This document shows, piece after piece, positions 17,663 to 25,666 of a DNA stretch of 33,250 bases. This DNA is from an uncultured Gammaproteobacteria bacterium (lineage in GTDB: Bacteria > Pseudomonadota > Gammaproteobacteria > Enterobacterales > Succinivibrionaceae): assembly GCA_900315395.1 (NCBI GenBank), contig OMZC01000073.1, forward strand, positions 1-33,250. The letters run 5' to 3'. The notes below the pieces were generated by a model. It saw only the letters and a program-made list of their open reading frames with translations, searched no databases and was not told the origin of the DNA. Numbering within the stretch: position 1 is the first letter of the stretch; every line of letters starts with the position of its first letter. A program made the position numbers and the translations under genes.

Positions 17663-18811
17663 CTAATTATTCCTCTGTGCATTGTTAATCTTTTTGATAC
17701 GCTTTTGCTCATACATGCGTCTATCAGCAATCTTGATAATGTCATTCATAGATGCATTAGGAATATCAAGAGAAGTAGTACCTAATGAGAATTTAACCTT
17801 AAACTCTGTAAAGTTAGCTGATGCCTTTTCATCTAATAACTTTGACAGTGACTCGACCATCTTGTCATATTCGTTCTTAGTGTTATGACCTGAGATAATT
17901 GCAAACTCATCACCGCCTAAACGAGCAATGAAAGAACGAGTCTGCTCACCTACTTCACGCATAGCTTCAGCAACAGTTCTTAAGGCAAGATCACCTACCA
18001 CGTGACCGTAATTATCATTGATCTTTTTAAACTCATCAACGTCAATGTAGGTTAAGTACATATTTGATCTATTTACTGAAGAAGAGGTCATCACAGTAGA
18101 TAAGTACTTCTTAAAGCGGTTTCTGTTATTAAGACCGGTTAGAGCATCAATAAACACTCTGTCTTCATGAACGTTAATGAAGGTAATAATACAGAAAACT
18201 GTTTCTGTTACATAGAAAATATTACTCATGTAGTAGCTTGTAAAGGTCTGAATACCACCGCAGATAATGGTTGGGATGGTAAGGTACATGGCATATTTTT
18301 TAAGTTCACTGTTAGATGAGAGTAAACTTGTAGTCAAACATAAAGCCAATGATGCTGTGGTATATAAAGCTACAAAAATATCCATGACATAGGTATAACT
18401 ACCCTTTACAGGATCACCAAACAGATTTAATTTAAACAGCAATGGTACAAATGGGGAGATACAAGCCATGATACCTACAATTACCAGTGGAGCTTTCTTT
18501 AAATAAACCACAGCTCCCTGTTTTAAGTAATGGCCATAACCTAATTTTTCAAAGACAAAGTGCAACCACCAGTATGGCATGAAGATCCAGAGTACTGTTT
18601 CAATAACATATAAAACCTGATGAACCTCTGAATAATTGGTATAAGATACAATCGCCTCTATATAATGCATAGAGCAACAAACGATGAGGGCATAGCAGGT
18701 ATAGACAAATGGCTGATTAAATCTGTCATGCTCTCTAGAAAATGAGCGCACCACGATTACCATCAGTAAGATCAGCAGTATATTGATTTCAAACTTTAAT
18801 ATGTACCACAT
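17663..18811 (-). CDS. Membrane diguanylate cyclase (GGDEF), first of tandem pair
   Basis: This 382-residue protein has about seven hydrophobic N-terminal segments (to residue 212) and a GGDEF domain. YIDVDEFKKINDNYGH (255-270) and RLGGDEF (297-303) are complete, so it should make c-di-GMP. The RxxD inhibitory site is missing (QTRS at its position). It shares layout and the DALTGLNNRN-type entry motif with the next gene and is probably its paralogue, though the membrane halves have drifted far apart. The ribosome site before the ATG at 18811 is weak. It follows the exported-protein gene by 12 bases, suggesting a three-gene operon in which that protein could act in the periplasm on the sensors (inference). 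Confidence 0.9.
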   Translation of the reverse strand: MWYILKFEINILLILLMVIVVRSFSREHDRFNQPFVYTCYALIVCCSMHYIEAIVSYTNYSEVHQVLYVIETVLWIFMPYWWLHFVFEKLGYGHYLKQGAVVYLKKAPLVIVGIMACISPFVPLLFKLNLFGDPVKGSYTYVMDIFVALYTTASLALCLTTSLLSSNSELKKYAMYLTIPTIICGGIQTFTSYYMSNIFYVTETVFCIITFINVHEDRVFIDALTGLNNRNRFKKYLSTVMTSSSVNRSNMYLTYIDVDEFKKINDNYGHVVGDLALRTVAEAMREVGEQTRSFIARLGGDEFAIISGHNTKNEYDKMVESLSKLLDEKASANFTEFKVKFSLGTTSLDIPNASMNDIIKIADRRMYEQKRIKKINNAQRNN

Positions 18812-18823
18812 AAAGGCTTTTCA

Positions 18824-19375
18824 CTATTTTAATTTCTTAAAGGCGTTAGAAACAGAACCTGCTTGATCCTTAAACAAATGGGAATCACCCTCTTCTTTCT
18901 TTTTATCAAGCACTTTATATTTCTTTTTATCAGTCTTCTTTTTATCAAAGCTGGACATCAGCCCCTGCTCAAGATTCTGACTTTGTTTCTTTTTTAAACC
19001 GCCGTTTTTTCTTTCAGCTAAAATTTCTTCACCATGAACTCTTGCATTCTCAAGATTTACCGATCGCTTTAATTCTTTTAATTCAGGATCTTCTGGTGCT
19101 TTATAGTTTCTGTATTGAATAGCTTCTTGAGTTTTGCTTCTGATCACAGACTCAAGTAACTTATCCTTTGGAGTTTTGTTAGCTTCTTTTTGCTGCAAAG
19201 TATCGTTATTCTGCTCTACTATCTCTAACAGAGAAGAATCCAAATCGTTATCATGCTGGTATGCATTTTCTGCACAATACGCCTTTTCTGAACCAAACAA
19301 TACATAACATACCGTTACTGTAAACAAAAAAGACACAACAGAAAGCACACTTACAAGGTTCTTTTTTCTTTGCAT
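18824..19375 (-). CDS. Small exported Lys/Glu-rich protein of unknown function
   Basis: With the start chosen here the product has 183 residues: a basic N-terminus (MQRKKN), a hydrophobic stretch (VSVLSVVSFLFTVTVCYVLF) and a probable signal-peptidase site after AYCA. The mature part is very hydrophilic, rich in Lys, Glu, Gln and Asn, probably helical or disordered, with no catalytic motif. The frame is open to a GTG at 19420, but the ATG at 19375 has GAGG about 7 bases ahead and gives a normal signal peptide. It shares an [RH]GE[EK]IL segment with the protein at 21723. Function unknown; its place ahead of two cyclase genes may matter. Confidence 0.75.
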   Translation of the reverse strand: MQRKKNLVSVLSVVSFLFTVTVCYVLFGSEKAYCAENAYQHDNDLDSSLLEIVEQNNDTLQQKEANKTPKDKLLESVIRSKTQEAIQYRNYKAPEDPELKELKRSVNLENARVHGEEILAERKNGGLKKKQSQNLEQGLMSSFDKKKTDKKKYKVLDKKKEEGDSHLFKDQAGSVSNAFKKLK

Positions 19376-19420
19376 ACAAAACCTCACAGTTGCATTAATT
19401 ATAAGCTTGTTACAATGCAC

Positions 19421-19725
19421 AAATCAGTGAGCCTTCTTGCAAAAAGGATTAAAAATGTTTGCATAATACCCTATACAAAGCGCTTATTTTTCAAATTCTT
19501 TGAATTTTAACGTTTTCATATTGTTAAAACGTGCGCCTGTTCATGTGCACACAGAAAAGCTAAAAACATGGTCATAAACTCTGCAATTACCATTTTCAAA
19601 GTTAATTACTCTTAATAATCCTTGCAGTTGCATGAATTTATCTTAATTAACGAAAAAAGATATTTAAAAAAATTGATATCAAAGGTAAAATCTTCACAAT
19701 TACTACATATTAAGGATAATCAGAA
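19421..19725. promoter_or_regulatory. Divergent control region upstream of asnA
   Basis: There is no gene in these 305 bases. Overlapping inverted repeats occur at 19505-19532: TTTTAAC/GTTAAAA (7 bp, 11-base gap) and ACGTTTT/AAAACGT (7 bp, 9-base gap). They could be a regulator site for asnA or for the divergent secreted-protein gene; AsnC-type control is known for asnA in E. coli but I cannot match a consensus. No clear -35/-10 pair was identified. Confidence 0.3.
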
Positions 19726-20763
19726 ATGAGTAATCTAATCATTCCAAAGGACTACACTCCGCTCTTAGACAAAATTCAAACAGAAAAAGGAATTAAGTTA
19801 ATCAAAGATTTCTTCCAGCAGAATCTTGCTACAGAGCTTCGTTTACGTCGTGTTACCGCACCTTTATTCGTATTAAAAGGTTTAGGTATCAATGATGATT
19901 TAAATGGTATCGAAAGAGCTGTTACCTTCCCAATTAAAGATTTAAACGATCAGAAAGCTGAAGTTGTACACTCTTTAGCTAAGTGGAAGAGACTGACCTT
20001 AGGTGAATTAAAGATTCAGCCTGGCTACGGTATCTATACTGATATGAACGCTATTCGTGCTGATGAGGAATTAGATAATCTTCACTCACTGTATGTTGAT
20101 CAGTGGGACTGGGAAGAGGTTATCACTAAAGAAGATAGAAACTTAGCTTTCTTAAAGCAGATTGTAAGACGCATTTATTCAGCAATTTTAAGAACTGAAT
20201 ACTTAGCATGTGAAAGCTATGAGAATATCAAGCCTTTCTTACCTCAGGAGATTACTTTTGTTCATGCTGAAGATCTGTTACAGATGTACCCTGACAAGAC
20301 TCCAAAAGAGCGTGAGGATTTAATCTGTAAGAAATACGGCGCTGTATTCTTAATGGGTATTGGCGGTCAGTTATCAAATGGTGAGAAGCACGATGGTAGA
20401 GCTCCAGACTATGATGATTGGTCAACTAAGAATGAAGATGGCAAGTATGGTTTAAACGGTGATATCTTAATTTGGTACCCTATTTTAAACCGTTCATTTG
20501 AGTTATCTTCAATGGGTATCCGTGTTGATATCGAGGCTTTAAACCGTCAGTTACGTTTAGAGAACAAAGAAGAGCGCAAAGAGCTGTATTTCCATAAGAA
20601 GTTATTAAATGGCGAGTTACCATTAACCATCGGTGGTGGTATCGGTCAGAGCAGACTATGTATGGTTCTTCTGCACAAGGCTCACATTGGCGAAATCCAG
20701 GCAAGTATCTGGCCTGAGAAGATGAGAGAAGAGTGTGCAAAGCACAATATGCCTCTAATCTAA
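19726..20763 (+). CDS. asnA: Aspartate--ammonia ligase (asparagine synthetase A)
   Basis: This 345-residue protein (E. coli AsnA 330) makes asparagine from aspartate, ammonia and ATP. It has a fold related to class II aminoacyl-tRNA synthetases. Family blocks include LRRVTAPLFV and GLGINDDLNGIERAV near 40-65, SLYVDQWDWE at 121-130, DGRAPDYDDW in the centre, and GGGIGQSRLCM near the C-terminus, the class II motif 3-like arginine. AAGGAT precedes the ATG at 19726. It is a single-gene unit with its own terminator. Direct ammonia use fits an ammonia-rich gut habitat (inference). Confidence 0.95.
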   Translation: MSNLIIPKDYTPLLDKIQTEKGIKLIKDFFQQNLATELRLRRVTAPLFVLKGLGINDDLNGIERAVTFPIKDLNDQKAEVVHSLAKWKRLTLGELKIQPGYGIYTDMNAIRADEELDNLHSLYVDQWDWEEVITKEDRNLAFLKQIVRRIYSAILRTEYLACESYENIKPFLPQEITFVHAEDLLQMYPDKTPKEREDLICKKYGAVFLMGIGGQLSNGEKHDGRAPDYDDWSTKNEDGKYGLNGDILIWYPILNRSFELSSMGIRVDIEALNRQLRLENKEERKELYFHKKLLNGELPLTIGGGIGQSRLCMVLLHKAHIGEIQASIWPEKMREECAKHNMPLI

Positions 20764-20766
20764 TCT

Positions 20767-20792
20767 TTAGATAACAAACTTAGATAACAAAC
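20767..20792 (+). repeat. 13-bp perfect tandem duplication
   Basis: TTAGATAACAAAC occurs twice in direct succession between the asnA stop codon and its terminator. It looks like a small slippage duplication without obvious function. Confidence 0.8.
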
Positions 20793-20797
20793 AATAT

Positions 20798-20829
20798 AAA
20801 GGCAGAGCTTTTGGAGTTCTGCCTTTTTC
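20798..20829 (+). terminator. Terminator after asnA
   Basis: AAAGGCAGA at 20798-20806 pairs with TCTGCCTTT at 20818-20826. The stem continues inward through a G-U, C-G and T-A pair to a 5-base loop. TT follows directly, then C. The minus side has CTTTATATT, so it may also stop leftward transcripts. Confidence 0.85.
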
Positions 20830-20882
20830 GTAAGTAGAATTTAAAAATCAAGTTTTACCAAGATTTGAAAAACAAACAAAAA

Positions 20883-21464
20883 CTACTCTTTGTTTACCTT
20901 TTCTATCTTGCCTATAGATTGTTTCTTAACAATCACTGTCTCTGAGTTACCATCTAAAAGATTCTTTTTAAGCTCTTCTTTCTGTTCATACTTCATAGCA
21001 TCTTTATGAGAGATCTTAGAGTCAGAATCTAACATCATGTTACTGTTAACCCACTTCTGGAAGGTCTTAGTACGCTCATCAGCTTCCCTAGGACCATTAT
21101 TAACGGTCTGAGATGCTGTTTTTTGTTCTTTATTGTTCTCTAAATCTGGAGCTTTTTCTTCAGGAGTTGGCTCATCACTAACTAATGAATCTGCATCTGC
21201 CTGCTTTCTTAAGGCGTTATAGTAATCAGCCTTATCGTTTTCAGCTTGATTTTTCTGCTTATCAAAAGCTCTTCTCTGGAAAGAATGAGCCTGATCTTGT
21301 TTTAAAGATTCACGCAGGCGAGCTCTCTTTAAATCTAATTCCTGTTTTTTAATTGCCTGCTCTGTCTGTGCATTTACGTCGTCAATGCTTTCTGCATTAG
21401 CGATAAATAAAGATGAAAAGAATGAGATTAGAGTCGCAACTGTAATCTTAAAAAAATGCTTCAT
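20883..21464 (-). CDS. Exported Lys/Glu/Gln-rich protein with C-terminal W-N-L motif
   Basis: The ATG at 21464 gives 193 residues; an in-frame GTG three codons upstream is less likely. The signal peptide MKHFFKITVATLISFF... has a good cleavage site after IANA. The mature part is a charged helix-like region (to about residue 100), a Pro/Glu/Asn-rich linker, then FQKWVNSNMMLDSDSK and a Lys-rich end. The FQKWVNSNMML segment resembles LSDWMKQNALLNDDEK at the end of the protein at 21723, suggesting that the two are related. No enzyme motif. Function unknown; a periplasmic structural or adaptor role is possible but unsupported. Confidence 0.72.
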   Translation of the reverse strand: MKHFFKITVATLISFFSSLFIANAESIDDVNAQTEQAIKKQELDLKRARLRESLKQDQAHSFQRRAFDKQKNQAENDKADYYNALRKQADADSLVSDEPTPEEKAPDLENNKEQKTASQTVNNGPREADERTKTFQKWVNSNMMLDSDSKISHKDAMKYEQKEELKKNLLDGNSETVIVKKQSIGKIEKVNKE

Positions 21465-21722
21465 AATATCCACTGCTTGGAAATTAAAATCTTAACGTTA
21501 CGTTTTTATTTCCTACTAATTCAGTATAGTTCTAAAAAGTTCAAATTACTATCAAAATAAGAATAAATTTTATTTTGTATTTTGATGCTCTAATGAAGAG
21601 CAACAATCACTTTCATCTGAGAATTGTAAGAATTGGAATCGTCTTAATTTTGATTATTTTATTATACAAATTAAGTAGTAGCATGAGAGATACTTAAATT
21701 GATAAATGAGATCTTGAAAGGA

Positions 21723-22196
21723 CTATTTCTCATCATCATTTAAAAGAGCGTTCTGTTTCATCCAGTCAGACAGCCCTTTAGCTTTAACTTTGCCTGTCTT
21801 ATTTTTAAAAGCAGAACCATCAGATGAGCTACCTGTTGTGGAGCTTTCAGAGCTAATCCCCTGTTTTTCTAAGATCTTTTCACCTCTTTTTCTTGAGGTG
21901 TCTTCCTGAAAACTCTGCTGTGTTTTAGGATCAACTTTATCGTAAAGTTTTTCCTGACTTATATACTGTGAGCTACTGACTCTAAGTCTCATCTGATCAT
22001 AGGTCTTTGAATGCTCTAACTGTTGACGCAGATAGTATCTTTTTTCATTATTCTCTTGAGTACTGTACTCAGTGACAGAGCTAGGATATGAGTACTGTCT
22101 AGGATAGAGGAAAAAATCAGAAATAATGACAACCACCATCAGACCTAAGCCCAGTCTGATTGCCACTTTTCTTCTTTTAAATAGGCCTGAATCCAA
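21723..22196 (-). CDS. Small type II membrane protein related to neighbouring exported protein
   Basis: This 157-residue protein begins with a short basic segment (FKRRK), one membrane helix (LGLGLMVVVIISDFFLY, about residues 16-32) and a long hydrophilic outer part rich in Gln, Ser, Lys and Glu, ending in LSDWMKQNALLNDDEK. Translation appears to start at TTG 22196, because AAGAGGA sits 7 bases ahead and no ATG precedes the helix; a GTG ten codons in is the alternative. The end motif matches that of the protein at 20883, and RGEKIL resembles HGEEIL in the protein at 18824. No known family recognised. Confidence 0.7.
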   Translation of the reverse strand: MDSGLFKRRKVAIRLGLGLMVVVIISDFFLYPRQYSYPSSVTEYSTQENNEKRYYLRQQLEHSKTYDQMRLRVSSSQYISQEKLYDKVDPKTQQSFQEDTSRKRGEKILEKQGISSESSTTGSSSDGSAFKNKTGKVKAKGLSDWMKQNALLNDDEK

Positions 22197-22262
22197 TTTA
22201 CTTTCCTCTTAAAACCTATTACTTCATTAAAACTAATGCTCAAAAACAATCAAGTTTTAATT

Positions 22263-22886
22263 CTACTCAAAATCAGAAACATCTCCAGAGCCGTAACGAG
22301 CAATCTCAGGGACTCCATCATTGAAGACAATCACTGAAGTTGGGCTTGGAGACAACACGCCACCATCAACGATGACATCAACTACAGAACCAATTTCGTC
22401 ATTGATGGTTACAGGATCTGACTCTGCATCTTCATGATCCGGAAGAATCAAAGAGCAACTCATTAAAGGCTCGTTTAACTCACTAATAATCGCATCAACA
22501 ATTGCATTAGCTGGCACTCTAATACCGATAGTCTTTCTCTTTTCGTTCATCAGACGACGAGGCACTTCCTTAGTAGCTGGAAGAATAAAGGTATAAGCAC
22601 CAGGAGTGTGATTCTTTAGTAATCTAAATACACTATTTTCAACTTTTGCATAAGTTGATAATTCAGAAAGATCACGACATAACAGAGTAAAGTTATGGTG
22701 TTTATCAACCTGTCTGATTCTGGCAATTCTTTCCATTGCCTGCTTTTGCTCTAGCTTACAGCAGAGTGCATAAGCTGAATCTGTTGGGATAACCACAACT
22801 CCACCATTATTTAGACATTCACAGATCTGCTTAATAAAACGTGGCTGTGGATTGTCTGGGTGAACACTGATAAATTGTGCTGACAT
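22263..22886 (-). CDS. yciO: YciO, Sua5/YciO/YrdC-family protein
   Basis: This 207-residue protein closely matches E. coli YciO (206). The Sua5/TsaC fold binds nucleotide and forms threonylcarbamoyl-AMP in its best-known members. YciO is a divergent branch whose cellular role is less certain than that of TsaC. Matching segments are FISVHPDNPQPR, VIPTDSAYAL, RIRQ, HNFTLLCRDLSELSTY, TKEVPRRLMNEKRKTIGIRVP, and the closing ARYGSGDVSDF. The ATG at 22886 has AAAGAG about 9 bases upstream. A palindromic element 160 bases upstream may contain its promoter. Confidence 0.93.
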   Translation of the reverse strand: MSAQFISVHPDNPQPRFIKQICECLNNGGVVVIPTDSAYALCCKLEQKQAMERIARIRQVDKHHNFTLLCRDLSELSTYAKVENSVFRLLKNHTPGAYTFILPATKEVPRRLMNEKRKTIGIRVPANAIVDAIISELNEPLMSCSLILPDHEDAESDPVTINDEIGSVVDVIVDGGVLSPSPTSVIVFNDGVPEIARYGSGDVSDFE

Positions 22887-23042
22887 TTAAAATACTCTTT
22901 ATGATATCGACAGTTATCAAAAGATCTTTATCTTTAAAGCATTGTGATCTTCAAAACTATCTTTTAGATTTATCTTTTTAGATACTTACTAATCTTTGCT
23001 TGTTTTTGTAATAAGCTTAATAAAACACTTTTCACATAAACA

Positions 23043-23088
23043 AATTGACACCATTTTATAGCAAATTTGCCATAACACGGTGTCAATT
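23043..23088. promoter_or_regulatory. 46-bp concentric double palindrome, promoter/operator or terminator
   Basis: Arms AATTGACACC (23043-23052) and GGTGTCAATT (23079-23088) are perfect inverted repeats. Between them, exactly on the same centre, lies the palindrome GCAAATTTGC (23061-23070); five of the eight remaining spacer pairs also match. On the minus strand the right arm contributes TTGACA, and TGCTATAAA lies in the spacer as an extended -10 directed at yciO. It could instead be a hairpin ending the gene at 23108, though the run after it (TTTGTTTA) is a weak U tract. Confidence 0.5.
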
Positions 23089-23107
23089 CTTATAAAAATG
23101 AGAATTA

Positions 23108-24493
23108 TTACTGTTGATTTTCAGTTGTAGGAACAGAGTTATCTAAAGTTTCTTTCTTCTCTTCAGTAGCTACTTTCTTTATTTCATCATCATTAGCAGC
23201 TTTTTCTACAGCTGTTTCTTCTGTTTTAGTTAAAACAGGTGCCTGAGCTGTTGTGCTTTTAACTGGTGCTGATGCTACCTGTTTTGGAACATCAATAACG
23301 TTCTCTTCCTCTTGTACTGTCTCTTCTTTGTACTCAATATCAAGTGCACCGAAGATCTCTGATAGAGGAATTCTCTCTAAAGGTAAACGTGCTTTTCTGC
23401 CAAAGACACCAGCTGCTAACATATTATATAAAGTAGCTTCTGTTGAAGTTAATGCCATTGAGGTATTGAGCTCTTCAATTTCAATATCATCAAATGACCA
23501 TAAATCAGAATTAGCCTCAAAGAATTCTCTGCTTAAAGTTACGCTCTTGGTATTTGGCAAGTGAACGCGCAGATTGTTCAATACAGCAAAGGCTTTCATT
23601 TCAATATTTGAAACATAAGCGCATTGAGCATGTGCAATCCATGGAATAGTACATACTCTTGAGGTCTGGAAGGGTAAAACAAGACATACCATACCAGGTA
23701 CATCAGGTACTGATAAAGCTGTTGCTAAATCATCAAAGAATAAGACTTTGCGTGGCTTGATATCAAGCTTTGCCAAATCTTCAACGGTAATGCCAATATC
23801 GCGTAGACCACCTACTCTGCTACGTAAAAGTTTGTCTAATAAAACTAAACGAACAGTAGGAGCTGGAGGTACTAAACCTAGCTGTAATAAATCTCTTCTT
23901 AATGGATTTAAGTCTAGGTACTTGCGCATAAATGCAAGCACTACGAATCTGTACTTTTCAAACCATAAAGTATCAACACCACGTACAGGGATCTGACGGA
24001 TCATAGATGAAGAATCTTTATGAGCACATAACCACTTGCATACAAGTAAGAATCGCTCAAAATCCTGATCTTCTAGAGTGGTTAAAGCATGAATATTTTC
24101 TACAGCAGAATCTAATAGTTCAGGTAAATTTTTCTTTACAGTCTGAAGGCGGTTTTGAGCTGAGTGGAATTCCACAAGATGACCTGCCCAAGCAGCAAGT
24201 TCATCAACTTTCTCAAAAACCAAATGAATAGGTACTTCGATTTTTCCTAGGTCAGGATAAGTCTTATCTAAGAACTCAACTTTTCCTGCATTAAGCTCTT
24301 TGTGCCAATCGTTACAGAAACGAACAAACTCATCTTTATTTGTCAGTACGTCCTCATCACGAGTAGGAGCGCCCAAATAAATTCTTACAGCTTCAAAATT
24401 CTTTTTAGACTTGACTGAATCACTTAGCCAGCCTATTACTCTTTCGTTATATAGTGCATTAATTTCTGCACGAATGCTGTTGCGTGTTTTCAC
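23108..24493 (-). CDS. Orphan JetD-like protein (DUF3322-DUF2220) with degenerate Toprim site
   Basis: This 461-residue protein has the two-domain pattern of JetD, the Toprim nuclease of the Wadjet anti-plasmid system. A DUF3322-like part (about 1-200) ends in RQIPVRGVDTLWFEK (166-180, family YLRQ-GVDTKFIE). A DUF2220-like part (about 201-385) follows with VRLVLLD, then LFFDDL (251-256), AYVSNIEMKAFAVL (292-305) and RLPLERI (369-375). In active members the last three read vENE, YWGDIDTHGFAIL and RLEQERI, so the catalytic acidic residues appear lost. A Glu/Thr/Val-rich disordered tail spans 388-461. The GTG at 24493 has GAGGAG 8 bases upstream. No jetA, jetB or jetC lies within the window. Homology is called from family pattern memory; function is unknown. 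Confidence 0.72.
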   Translation of the reverse strand: MKTRNSIRAEINALYNERVIGWLSDSVKSKKNFEAVRIYLGAPTRDEDVLTNKDEFVRFCNDWHKELNAGKVEFLDKTYPDLGKIEVPIHLVFEKVDELAAWAGHLVEFHSAQNRLQTVKKNLPELLDSAVENIHALTTLEDQDFERFLLVCKWLCAHKDSSSMIRQIPVRGVDTLWFEKYRFVVLAFMRKYLDLNPLRRDLLQLGLVPPAPTVRLVLLDKLLRSRVGGLRDIGITVEDLAKLDIKPRKVLFFDDLATALSVPDVPGMVCLVLPFQTSRVCTIPWIAHAQCAYVSNIEMKAFAVLNNLRVHLPNTKSVTLSREFFEANSDLWSFDDIEIEELNTSMALTSTEATLYNMLAAGVFGRKARLPLERIPLSEIFGALDIEYKEETVQEEENVIDVPKQVASAPVKSTTAQAPVLTKTEETAVEKAANDDEIKKVATEEKKETLDNSVPTTENQQ

Positions 24494-24574
24494 TGCTGTA
24501 GCTCCTCAAAACAAGGTCACATCGTTATTATTATTTATATAATGCAGAATAATCTTAAATCTGCTCATCTGCAT

Positions 24575-24583
24575 AGTATAGCA
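24575..24583 (-). promoter_or_regulatory. Possible extended -10 promoter of the JetD-like gene
   Basis: On the minus strand TGCTATACT (24583-24575) is an extended -10 match about 80 bases upstream of the GTG start. No good -35 accompanies it. Confidence 0.35.
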
Positions 24584-24743
24584 TAATGAAAACGATCAAA
24601 GATTTGATTTAGCGTCAGATCTCACAAAAGCGGTCACAAATTGAGCAGAGTTCTTAGGTGTTTTTTCGTAGTTGTTCAGATTACTTTACAGTAAAAGTAT
24701 GAGAGATCGGAGTTTAGAACCAATATTGAAGATCTTTAAAAGG

Positions 24744-25247
24744 CTATGAGTTATTTGCCTCTTCTGCTGACTGTTTTTTCTGCTCTTTTTTAGCCTTTCG
24801 GCGCTCTTTAAAGAATTTAGATAACAGCATGGAGCATTCATCTCTTAAGATGCCTCCTTCAACTTTGATCTCATGATTGTGCTTTGGATTTGAGATTAAA
24901 TTAAAGGCTGATCCACAAGCTCCAGTTTTTAAGTCATACGCTCCAAAATAGAGATTTTTAAGTCTTGAATGAATTAAAGCCATGGCACACATGCAGCATG
25001 GCTCCAAAGTCACGTAGATTGAATAGTCAGGAAAGCGGTAATTTGAAACAGCCTTGCCTAATGCACGCAAGGCAACAATTTCAGCATGAGCTGATGGATC
25101 ATTTGAACTGATTGTCTGATTGTAGCCTGTAGCTATAACCTCTCCCTTAGGATCTACGATAACCGCACCTACAGGGATCTCTCCTACTGCTTTAGCCTTT
25201 AATGCTTCTTTAAAGGCTAAAGACATGTAATATTCATGATCTTGCAT
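24744..25247 (-). CDS. tadA: tRNA adenosine(34) deaminase
   Basis: This 167-residue protein, the same length as E. coli TadA, deaminates A34 to inosine in tRNA-Arg(ACG). Zinc ligands are H54 in HAE, with catalytic E56, and C84 and C87 in PCCMC. IPVGAVIV and N43 in the substrate loop are also typical. The ATG at 25247 has only a weak ribosome site (TAGTAG). It lies 29 bases behind dgkA on the same strand and is probably cotranscribed with it. The C-terminal tail is Lys/Glu/Ala-rich, as in many TadA proteins. Confidence 0.95.
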   Translation of the reverse strand: MQDHEYYMSLAFKEALKAKAVGEIPVGAVIVDPKGEVIATGYNQTISSNDPSAHAEIVALRALGKAVSNYRFPDYSIYVTLEPCCMCAMALIHSRLKNLYFGAYDLKTGACGSAFNLISNPKHNHEIKVEGGILRDECSMLLSKFFKERRKAKKEQKKQSAEEANNS

Positions 25248-25276
25248 AAGCTACTACTAAAACTTTAGAGCTATTA

Positions 25277-25666
25277 TCAAATGCAGTGATCAGCAATAAT
25301 TACTACCCATGTTACTAAAGTCAAGATCAGCATTACAAATACAGCTGCTGATCCTAAATCTTTAGCACGGCCTGATAGTTCATTAAATTCAGTACCAATT
25401 CTGTCAACTACTGCTTCAATACCTGAATTTAAAAGTTCAGTTACAACAGTAATCCATGGCATTGCAATTAAAGCTAACAGCTCTAATGTTGAATAAGCAA
25501 AATCTGAAAAATATCTTAAATAAAAAGCGACAGCAGTTAAAATTACAGCAAGGAACATCTCCTGTCTGATTGCAGCTTCATTTTCAAGACCTGCTTTAAA
25601 ACCTTTCATGCTGTATTTACCAGCATTATAAATTCTTACTAATCCTTTTTTCTGTACCTTTGCCAT
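25277..25666 (-). CDS. dgkA: Diacylglycerol kinase
   Basis: This 129-residue integral membrane protein (E. coli 122) has an amphipathic N-terminus, ENEAAIRQE at 28-36, and three membrane helices. The signature ELLNSGIEAVVDRIGTEFN is at 77-95, followed by SGRAKDLGSAAV at 98-109. It phosphorylates diacylglycerol released by membrane-derived oligosaccharide and lipopolysaccharide modification. E77 is the catalytic-site glutamate. AAGGATGACTT precedes the ATG at 25666. Confidence 0.96.
   Translation of the reverse strand: MAKVQKKGLVRIYNAGKYSMKGFKAGLENEAAIRQEMFLAVILTAVAFYLRYFSDFAYSTLELLALIAMPWITVVTELLNSGIEAVVDRIGTEFNELSGRAKDLGSAAVFVMLILTLVTWVVIIADHCI

Noticed and set aside
19376-19420. Upstream GTG start for the exported protein at 18824
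   Set aside because: It would add 15 residues ahead of a good signal peptide. The ATG at 19375 has a better-spaced ribosome site, though GTG with AGAAGG cannot be fully excluded.
23253-23564. 103-codon open frame antisense to the JetD-like gene
   Set aside because: The opposite strand has a strong ribosome site and family motifs; this one is a Ser-rich shadow.
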